Source of the DNA: Burkholderia sp. WAC0059 | GTDB lineage: Bacteria > Pseudomonadota > Gammaproteobacteria > Burkholderiales > Burkholderiaceae | NCBI RefSeq assembly: GCF_002870125.1 | Contig: NZ_PNEO01000019.1 | Coordinates: 1-64,000, forward strand | Reading direction: 5' to 3' | DNA: 64,000 nucleotides | Part shown: positions 38,977-46,069 of the stretch, in pieces | Layout: every line of letters begins with the position of its first letter | Position numbering within the stretch: the stretch's first letter is position 1 | The notes under the pieces: generated by a model | The model's input: only the letters and a program-made list of their open reading frames with translations | Database searches by the model: none | What the model was told of the DNA's origin: nothing | Made by a program: the position numbers and the translations under genes

Positions 38977-39600
38977 TTGAAGAAAGCGACCCGCACCACC
39001 GCCTCCCGGACCAAAACCGCCGCCGCGCCCGCCGAAGCGCCCTCGCCGTCGTCGTCGCCGCAGGCGCTGCTCGGCCGGCGGCTGCGCCATGCGCGCCTCG
39101 CGGCCGGGATGACGCTGCTACAGCTCGCCCGCAAGGCCGAGTGCTCGGAGAGCCTGATTTCGAAGGTCGAGAAGGGCACCGCGGCGCCCTCGCTCGCCAT
39201 GCTGCACCGGCTCGCCGTCGCGCTCGACACCAACATCTCCACGCTGACCGCGCCCGTCGAGCCGGTGGCGGGGCCCGTCATCCGCCAGGGCGAACGCCTC
39301 GTCATCCGCGGCGGCGGCATCGCGCTCGAACGCGTCGTGCTGCCAAGCCGCAACGGCCTGTTGCAGGCGAACATCCACATCCTCGAACCCGGCGCGGGCA
39401 GCGACGGGCTAATCGAGCACACCGGCGAGGAAGTGGGCCTCGTGCTCGAAGGCACCGTCGAGCTGATCCTCGGCGAGAACCGCTACACCCTCCATGCCGG
39501 CGACGCGTTCTCGTTTTCGAGCGACACGCCGCACGGCTACCGCAACGCGGGCAGCACGACGACGCGGATCTTCTGGGTCAATACGCCGGCGACGTACTGA
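38977..39600 (+). CDS. XRE-family regulator with cupin effector domain
   Basis: 207 residues with a TTG start at 38977; no ATG with a good ribosome site lies upstream and the start is uncertain by up to about 20 residues. A Ser/Pro/Ala N-terminal extension is followed by an XRE helix-turn-helix (residues 30-88: LGRRLRHARLAAGMTLLQLA, SESLISKVEKGTAAPSLAML) and a cupin_2 domain from about 125 (LEPGAGSDGLIEHTGEEVGL, DAFSFSSDTPHGYRN). It is 40 bp after the carbamoylase gene and probably controls both arms of the amide locus through the two dyads in the divergent region. Confidence 0.93.
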   Translation: MKKATRTTASRTKTAAAPAEAPSPSSSPQALLGRRLRHARLAAGMTLLQLARKAECSESLISKVEKGTAAPSLAMLHRLAVALDTNISTLTAPVEPVAGPVIRQGERLVIRGGGIALERVVLPSRNGLLQANIHILEPGAGSDGLIEHTGEEVGLVLEGTVELILGENRYTLHAGDAFSFSSDTPHGYRNAGSTTTRIFWVNTPATY

Positions 39601-39763
39601 GCGACGTATAGAGCGACCTACTGGGCGGCGCCCGGCGGCGCGGCGTCCGCCCACCCGCCGGCGCGGCGTTGCGCCATACTATGCGCTGAAGCGCGGGCCG
39701 CACGGCGCCCCCTCCGGCGCTGCGCCGCCCGCAACCGACCCGTCGCCACCGTCCGTCCGCCCC

Positions 39764-40990
39764 ATGTCTTCGCCCGTTCCCCTGCACGCGCCCGCCCACG
39801 ACAGCACGCTCGTCGGCTTCTACGATCATCCCGACGAGGCCGACGGCGGCCACTGGGTCGTCAGCCGCTCGGACCGGCCGCACATGTACCGCATCCAGCA
39901 TCGGCGCGCCGACGGAGAAACCGACGTCGACACGGTCGTCGATCCCGACAATCTCGAAGCAAAACTGCACAAATGGCGGCGCGAGGGCTTCGTTCGCCGC
40001 GCGGAGGCCGGGCAGCCGGCGGCGGAGCCGGCCGGCCGCGAGCACTTCATGCGCGACCTGCGCCAGGCGGCGGCGAGCGCGTCGAACCACGACGACGAAA
40101 CCCGCGAGGACGGCAAGGACTACGCGCGCATCGGCGGCGTCGCCGTGCCGACGGGCAGCGGCGGCCCGCTCGTGCCGGCCGTCAACGCGGCGTATCTGTT
40201 CTCGGCCCAGGCGGAAAACGTGGCGCGCGACGTCGCCGGGAACCGGCGGCTGCTGCTCATCGGCCACACGGGCACGGGCAAGACGAGCCTCATCGAGCAG
40301 ATCGCGGCCCGCGCGAACCAGGGCGTCCTGCGCTCGAACATGAACGGCCAGACGACGGTCGGCGACTTCGTCGGCTTCTGGACCGTCAAGGGCGGCGAGA
40401 CGATCTGGATCGACGGCGTGCTGCCGGCGGCCATGCGCGCGGGGCTCTGGCTCATCGTCGACGAGGTCGATTTCGCCGAGCCCGCCATTCTCGCCGTGCT
40501 CACGGCCGTGCTCGAACCGGGCGGCCGGCTGCTGCTCAAGGAAAAGGGCAACGAGACCGTCGCGCCGCATCCCGCGTTCCGGCTCTTCGCCACGGCCAAC
40601 GCCGTGGGCATGATGGGCCGCTACCGCCATCTTTACCAGGGCGCCAACCTGATGAACGACGCGTTCCTCGACCGCTGGCGCGTCTATCACGTCGACTATC
40701 TCTCGCCCGCCGACGAGGCGCAGGTGCTGCGGCAGACATTCGGCGAACGCGTCACCGCCGCGATGGCCGACACGCTCGCGGCGATCGCCGCGGCCTGCCG
40801 CGAGGCGTTCCTGCGCGAGGACCTGGCCGGCGCGTTCTCGACGCGGCGCCTGCTCGACTGGACCGAGCTGATGCTGCACACAGGCGACCCCGAGACCGCC
40901 GCGGGCCCGACGATCTACGCGAAGGTCGGCGCCGAGGATGCCGAGCTGATTCGCGGCATCGTCCGGCATTACATCGCGCTCGACGGATGA
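39764..40990 (+). CDS. MoxR/CobS-like AAA+ ATPase
   Basis: 408 residues. About 120 N-terminal residues, including a charged linker, precede the AAA+ core: Walker A LLIGHTGTGKTSLIEQIAAR near residue 160, Walker B GLWLIVDEVDFAEPAIL near 230, sensor ATANAVGMMGRYRHLYQG near 285 and FSTRRLLDWTELM near 360. The closest pattern is CobS, the ATPase of aerobic cobaltochelatase. Its stop overlaps the ATG of the VWA partner (ATGA, 40987-40990), as cobS-cobT-like pairs often do. No other cobalamin gene is in the window, so the pair may be a MoxR-VWA chaperone rather than a chelatase. Confidence 0.92.
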   Translation: MSSPVPLHAPAHDSTLVGFYDHPDEADGGHWVVSRSDRPHMYRIQHRRADGETDVDTVVDPDNLEAKLHKWRREGFVRRAEAGQPAAEPAGREHFMRDLRQAAASASNHDDETREDGKDYARIGGVAVPTGSGGPLVPAVNAAYLFSAQAENVARDVAGNRRLLLIGHTGTGKTSLIEQIAARANQGVLRSNMNGQTTVGDFVGFWTVKGGETIWIDGVLPAAMRAGLWLIVDEVDFAEPAILAVLTAVLEPGGRLLLKEKGNETVAPHPAFRLFATANAVGMMGRYRHLYQGANLMNDAFLDRWRVYHVDYLSPADEAQVLRQTFGERVTAAMADTLAAIAAACREAFLREDLAGAFSTRRLLDWTELMLHTGDPETAAGPTIYAKVGAEDAELIRGIVRHYIALDG

Positions 40991-42753
40991 AGGCGATGGC
41001 CGGCGCGCGCGAGCTCGACGAGGACGCCCTGGCCGAACGCCTCGGCCGGCTCGCGCGCGCGCTGACGGGCCGGCCCGACATCGAGGTGCGGCTCGCCGGC
41101 GACGACGCGAAAGTGGAACGCCACCGCATCGTCATCCCGGCGGATGCCGCCCGGCGCGGCACGCCGGCCGACGCGCTGACGGGCCAGCTCGACCGGCTCG
41201 CGGCCCGCGCACGGTTCAGCGATGCCGCGCAAATCGGCCGGCTGGCCTCGCCGGCGGCGCGCGCGCTCGCCCAGATCGTCGACGACCGGCTCGCCTGCGC
41301 GAGGCTGGCCCAGGACTACCCCGGCACGTCGGCCTTCCTCGCGCGGCATCGGCTCGCCGAAGCACAACGGCTGGCCGCGCGATGGCCGCGGCTCGCCTGG
41401 CGCGACCGCTTCGCCTGGCGCGTCGAGCGCGCGCTCTGGGACGAAGCGCCGGCCGCCCACGAACGCAGCCCGTCGCTCGACGCCGCGCTTGCCGCCGTGA
41501 CCGACCTGCTCGCGCAGGCCCGGGCCGCGCGCTCGACGGCCGACAGCGTGCGCGCCGCGCTGGGGCTCGTGGAACGCGTGCGCATGCTGACGGCAGGCAA
41601 CGTCAACAACATGATGTTCTCGGCCGATGCGGACGATACGCCGGATACCGAAACGATCCGGCGCGAGATCGATTTCGACGGGGACGGCGCGGAAGCCGGG
41701 CCAGACGCCTCGAGACCGGAAGCGGCCGAATCGACCGATGCCGCGTCGGCAGCCGACACGCCGTCCGACCCGGAGGCCGAGCCGAGCGGCGAAGGCGCGC
41801 CCGGCGCGCGCGTCCAGGCGGTCAGCCTCCAGCCCGTCCTCTCGATCCCGTTGACGACGGCGTTCGACCTCGTCACGGACCTGACGGGCCAGGGCGACCC
41901 GACGCGCTGGCGCAAGCTGCGCGGCGCGGCGCGCGCCGAGACCGCGCCGTTGAAGGCCCGGCTCGAACGCGCGCTGAAGGCCGACGAGCAATCGCACTGG
42001 AAGCGCGAGCAGGAGCGCGGCGAGCTCGACCGTCCCGCGCTCGCGCGGCTCGCCACCTCGCCCGGCTACCGGACGCCGTTCCGCGTGCGCCGCGTCGCGC
42101 CGGGACGGGACGCGGCGGTGAGCCTGCTCATCGACCGCAGCGGCTCGATGGCCGGCCGCAAGATCGAGCTTGCGCAACGCTGCGCGGCGGCGCTGGCCGA
42201 TGCGCTCGTCCAGCTCGGCTTCGCCTGCGAGGTGCTCGGCTACAGCTCCATCGAAGACCCGGCCATGCGCGCTTACCACGCGCGCCGGCTGGCGGACGGT
42301 CAATCGCTCGAGGGCTACAACCGCTTCGTCGAGCGGCTCGATCTGCAGGTCTACAAGCGCTTCGACTCGGACGACCTGAGCGGGCTCGCGCGCATCGAAT
42401 GCGGCCACGAGAATCCGGACGGCGAGGCGCTGGCGTGGGCCGCGGAGCGCCTGCTCGCGAGGCGGGCGCAGCGCCGCATCCTGATGGTGCTGTCCGACGG
42501 CTATCCGGCCACGGGCGACGGCAACCCGGCCATCCTGCGCACCGACCTGCGCGCGCGTATCGCCGCGCTCGGCGCGCGCGGCGTCGAGCTGATCGGCGTC
42601 GGCATTCTCGACGACGCGGTCGAGACGTTCTACCCGACGAGCCGCGTCGTCGAGCAACTGCAGGATCTGCCCGGCGCCGCGTTCGACATGCTGGGGCAGG
42701 CGCTGCTCAATCGCCGAAACGGCGGCGCCCGGCCAGGTCGTTCGGCATCCTGA
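40987..42753 (+). CDS. CobT-like VWA-domain protein
   Basis: 588 residues. An N-terminal helical half (residues 1-250), a very acidic low-complexity segment (about 215-280, Asp/Glu/Ala/Pro) and a C-terminal von Willebrand A domain from about 375. The MIDAS motif is DRSGSMAG (Asp-x-Ser-x-Ser), with the later Asp in MVLSDGYPATGDGNP. The ending YPTSRVVEQLQDLPGAAFDM is close to CobT. Partner of the overlapping AAA+ ATPase; together they would form a chelatase- or chaperone-type complex that loads a metal or remodels a client protein. Confidence 0.92.
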   Translation: MKAMAGARELDEDALAERLGRLARALTGRPDIEVRLAGDDAKVERHRIVIPADAARRGTPADALTGQLDRLAARARFSDAAQIGRLASPAARALAQIVDDRLACARLAQDYPGTSAFLARHRLAEAQRLAARWPRLAWRDRFAWRVERALWDEAPAAHERSPSLDAALAAVTDLLAQARAARSTADSVRAALGLVERVRMLTAGNVNNMMFSADADDTPDTETIRREIDFDGDGAEAGPDASRPEAAESTDAASAADTPSDPEAEPSGEGAPGARVQAVSLQPVLSIPLTTAFDLVTDLTGQGDPTRWRKLRGAARAETAPLKARLERALKADEQSHWKREQERGELDRPALARLATSPGYRTPFRVRRVAPGRDAAVSLLIDRSGSMAGRKIELAQRCAAALADALVQLGFACEVLGYSSIEDPAMRAYHARRLADGQSLEGYNRFVERLDLQVYKRFDSDDLSGLARIECGHENPDGEALAWAAERLLARRAQRRILMVLSDGYPATGDGNPAILRTDLRARIAALGARGVELIGVGILDDAVETFYPTSRVVEQLQDLPGAAFDMLGQALLNRRNGGARPGRSAS

Positions 42754-43041
42754 CGGCCGTTCCGGCGGGCCACCGCGGCGAAAGCGCGCAGCCCGTTCTC
42801 CGATCCGGCCCTCTCGCCATTCCATGATTCACGTCAACTCGCCGTGCCGAAACGGTGGCGTCCCCCGGCTCTAAACGGCGATGATCGCGGGTTTCGGCGC
42901 AAGGCTCCGCCTATCGTCGCCAGCCAGTCGTTCGTCAGTCGGTCCCCGCTCCCGCCGCCTCGATCCGCCCAGCCCGCGCGCCCCCTTTTTCGTCAATGTC
43001 GGCCGGTTTTCGCCAGTCGACCGGCACCAGGAGCGTGTTCC

Positions 43042-44181
43042 GTGCGCATCGGCATATCGGCCTTGAGCCACGAAGGCCAGAGCATCTGGCAAAACGGCCT
43101 CGGTCAGAACGTCCTCTTCTTCGCCCTCGCCCTCCGGCGTCTGCCGTTCGTGCGCGACGTCGTGCTCGTCGACGTCGGCAGCGAGCGCCGCCTGCCCGAC
43201 CTCGCCTGCGATCTCGCGCCGGACCTGCGCATCGTCACGCAGCGCGACGCGACCGATCTCGTCGACGTCGTCGTCGAGATGGCCGGCGCGCTCGACGAAC
43301 GCTGGCTCGACCTAATGCGCGCGCGCGGCCGCAAGGTCGTCTTTTTCTGCTGCGGCCAGCCCTACGCCATGGTGATCGAGCCGGCCGTGTTCGGGCGCCC
43401 GGTGCATGTGTCGCGCCCCGAGCGCTGCGACGAAGTCTGGCTGCTGCCCAAGGACCGCAAGCTCGCGCCGATGATGCGCACGCTGCATCGTTGCCCCGCG
43501 CACGTCGTGCCCTACGTCTGGCATCCGATGTTCGTCGAGGCGCGCATCGCCGAAGTTGCCGGCCACGGCCTGCATTACGGCTACGAAGCGGGCCGCGCCG
43601 CGCGCGAGGCGGCAGGGGGCGCGCTGCGCGTGGCGATTTTCGAGCCGAACATCTCGGTCGTGAAGACCTCGAGCATTCCGATGCTCGTCTGCGACGAGGC
43701 GTATCGGGCGAGGCGCGACAGCGTGGCCGCGATGCACGCGCTCAACACGCAGCACATGAAGGACCATCCCACGCTGCTTCATTTCGCCAACTCGCTCGAT
43801 CTCGTGCGCGAGCATCGCGCGGCCTTCCACGGGCGGCACGACATCGTGGGCTTCATGAGCCAGCACGCCGACGCCGTCGTCGCCCATCAATGGGAAAACG
43901 ACCAGAACTACAGCTATCTCGACGTGCTCCACGGCGACTATCCGCTCGTCCACAACTCGCCATGGCTCGCCGGCGCGGGCTACTACTACCCCGACTTCGA
44001 CGCGGTCGCGGGCGCCGCGAGGCTGCTGGACGCCCGGCGCGATCACGACGCGCAACTCGACGACTACCGCGCCCGCTCGCGCGCCGTGTTCGACGCCGTG
44101 AATCCGTTCAGCGAAGCGAACCTGCAGGCCTATGCCGCGCGTCTGCGCGCGCTCGCCGGCGCGCCGCGCGCGCCTTTCTGA
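43042..44181 (+). CDS. DUF2827 protein (glycosyltransferase-like), copy 1
   Basis: 379 residues from a GTG at 43042, eight bases after AGGAG; the upstream frame is not supported. The sequence starts RIGISALSHEGQSIWQNGLG and continues with DVVVEMAGALDERWLDLMRA, VVFFCCGQPYAMVIEPAVF, AIFEPNISVVKTSSIPMLV and HQWENDQNYSYLDVLHGDYP, which is the DUF2827 pattern. The two-lobed Rossmann-like layout and late acidic motif suggest a GT-B glycosyltransferase, but no activity is known to me. It has the same length as the gene at 44894-46033, with which it shares the whole layout, so the two are paralogues. Confidence 0.9.
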   Translation: MRIGISALSHEGQSIWQNGLGQNVLFFALALRRLPFVRDVVLVDVGSERRLPDLACDLAPDLRIVTQRDATDLVDVVVEMAGALDERWLDLMRARGRKVVFFCCGQPYAMVIEPAVFGRPVHVSRPERCDEVWLLPKDRKLAPMMRTLHRCPAHVVPYVWHPMFVEARIAEVAGHGLHYGYEAGRAAREAAGGALRVAIFEPNISVVKTSSIPMLVCDEAYRARRDSVAAMHALNTQHMKDHPTLLHFANSLDLVREHRAAFHGRHDIVGFMSQHADAVVAHQWENDQNYSYLDVLHGDYPLVHNSPWLAGAGYYYPDFDAVAGAARLLDARRDHDAQLDDYRARSRAVFDAVNPFSEANLQAYAARLRALAGAPRAPF

Positions 44182-44285
44182 AAACCCCGCGTCCGGGACA
44201 CCGGCGCCACGTCCGGCTGCACGGCAAAGCGCTCGAGGCGCCCCGTCCGTGAACGAACGTCAAACGTCAATGGAGTCGTATCGCC

Positions 44286-44897
44286 ATGAAATTTCGATCC
44301 CGCATTTTCCGTATCGGCCGGCTGCGGTCCGCCGGCCGGCTCGCCGTCGCGCTTCTCGCGCTCGCGAGCGCCTGCGTCGCGGGCACGGCGTTCGCCCAGG
44401 GCGTGCTTTCGCACGACGGCGCGCCGCCGCCGAAACGCAATCCCGTCGTCGCCGCCGCGTCGAACGTCGGCGTGCGCCAATGCCTGCCCGCGCTCGCCGC
44501 GCTCTCGTCGATCGGCGTGCGCGACGCGCGCAACAGCGACGTGCTGTTCGACTGGGACCGCCGCCGTCCCAACGAAGGCCCCGTGTTCTCGCTGCTCGGC
44601 CTCGAAACCGCCGGCGGCAACGCCGCGATGTCGGTGAACGCCGTGCCGGCGGCCGGGGGCGCCTGCTCGGTGCTGGCCGAGCGGATCGAGTTCGAAGCGC
44701 ATCCCTGCCAGCAGATCGCGCAACGCGAGCTGCACGGCTATCAGGCGACCCGGCTGCTGCCGCACATGACCGTCTACGCCACGCAGCAGGAACCCGGCTC
44801 CACGGTGTCGCTGATCGATTCGGCGCCGGGGTGCCTGAGCATCCGCCGCTACGTCAACTTCGCCGCCGGCAACGCGGCGGGAGGCGGCGCGCAATGA
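44286..44897 (+). CDS. secreted hypothetical protein between the DUF2827 genes
   Basis: 203 residues. A signal peptide with a basic start (MKFRSRIFRIGRLRSAGRLA) and hydrophobic core (VALLALASACVAGTAFA), cleaved after AFA near residue 37. The mature part has cysteines at roughly 65, 125, 138 and 187, is Ala/Gly-rich and contains VFSLLGLETAGGNAAMSVNA. No family recognised. Its TGA overlaps the ATG of the second DUF2827 gene (44894-44897), so it is co-translated with it. It could be a substrate or cofactor for the DUF2827 enzymes, which is inference from position only. Confidence 0.88.
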   Translation: MKFRSRIFRIGRLRSAGRLAVALLALASACVAGTAFAQGVLSHDGAPPPKRNPVVAAASNVGVRQCLPALAALSSIGVRDARNSDVLFDWDRRRPNEGPVFSLLGLETAGGNAAMSVNAVPAAGGACSVLAERIEFEAHPCQQIAQRELHGYQATRLLPHMTVYATQQEPGSTVSLIDSAPGCLSIRRYVNFAAGNAAGGGAQ

Positions 44898-46033
44898 GCA
44901 CGACGAACGCCGGCGGCCTGCGCATCGGCATCACGATCGGGCTGCATCAGCCGGACGAAACGCTCTGGAACAACGGCATCAAACAGAACGCCGTGTTTCT
45001 CGCCGAGACGCTGCGCCGCTGCCCCAACGTCGCCGCCGCGACGCTCGTGAACACGACGGCGATACCCGTCACGTCCGCGCTGCCGTGGGACCTCGAACGC
45101 TGGCCGACCCGCACGTTCGACGAGGCGAAGGACGCGCTCGACGTCGTGATCGAACTGGGCGGCCAGCTCGACGCCGGACGCACGGCTTACCTCAAGGCGC
45201 GCGGCGCGCGGCTCGTGTCCTACTGCTGCGGCTTCGAATATATCCACGCCGCCGAGGCCGTGCTGTTCGACAAGCCCATGTGGGGCGAGCACCTGTTCGT
45301 CAACCCGCGCTACGACGACATCTGGATCATTCCGCAGGTCGCGGGCAACAGCCGGTCGTTCTTCGAAGTGCTGCGGCGCATTCCGGGCCGCGTAGTGCCG
45401 TTCGTCTGGAGCCCCGTGTTCGTCGAGGAACGTGCCCGGGCGTTGCCCAACGCGGGCCTGTTCGAGCCGCGTCCGGGGCCGGTGCGGCTCTCGGTGCTGG
45501 AGCCGAACATCGACATCGTGAAGTTCTGCCTCTATCCGGCGCTGATCGCGGAACTCGCGTATCGCGAACGGCCCGGCGACATCGCGCTGCTACAGGTGAC
45601 GAACGCGCTGCAGATCGCGCAGCGCAACGCCGACTTCATCGCGCTGATGAACCAGCTCGACATCGTGCGCGACCACAAGGCCGTCTTCCTCGGGCGCCAC
45701 GACACGCCGGCGTTCCTCGCGCAGCACACCGACGTCATGGTGTCCCACCAGCTCGAGAACCCGCTCAACTACATCTATCTGGAAGCGTGCTGGCAGGGCT
45801 ATCCGCTCGTCCACAACGCGTCGCTGTGCCCCGAGCTCGGCTATTACTACGAGGCGAACGACGCGCATGCGGGCGCGCGCCGCCTGATCGAAGCCATCGA
45901 TACGCGCGGCGACGCGCCGGCCTACCGGGCCCGCCAGCGCGCGCGCATCGGCCGTTTCCTGCCCGAATGCAGCGAGGTCGTGACCGCCTACGCCGCGTTG
46001 CTCGACGCGCTGATGCGCCGGCCCGTCCGGTAG
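44894..46033 (+). CDS. DUF2827 protein (glycosyltransferase-like), copy 2
   Basis: 379 residues, the same length as copy 1. Shared blocks are RIGITIGLHQPDETLWNNGI, DVVIELGGQLDAGRTAYLKA, RLVSYCCGFEYIHAAEAVLF, VLEPNIDIVKFCLYPALIAE and HQLENPLNYIYLEACWQGYP, ending with a His-Asn-Ala-Ser and YYYEANDAHAGARRLIEAI. A GT-B-like fold is inferred. It overlaps the secreted-protein gene by 4 bp. Retention of two divergent copies suggests different acceptors or sugars. Confidence 0.9.
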   Translation: MSTTNAGGLRIGITIGLHQPDETLWNNGIKQNAVFLAETLRRCPNVAAATLVNTTAIPVTSALPWDLERWPTRTFDEAKDALDVVIELGGQLDAGRTAYLKARGARLVSYCCGFEYIHAAEAVLFDKPMWGEHLFVNPRYDDIWIIPQVAGNSRSFFEVLRRIPGRVVPFVWSPVFVEERARALPNAGLFEPRPGPVRLSVLEPNIDIVKFCLYPALIAELAYRERPGDIALLQVTNALQIAQRNADFIALMNQLDIVRDHKAVFLGRHDTPAFLAQHTDVMVSHQLENPLNYIYLEACWQGYPLVHNASLCPELGYYYEANDAHAGARRLIEAIDTRGDAPAYRARQRARIGRFLPECSEVVTAYAALLDALMRRPVR

Positions 46034-46069
46034 CGGCGCGCGCTCGACCCGCCGCTTACGGCTTACGGC

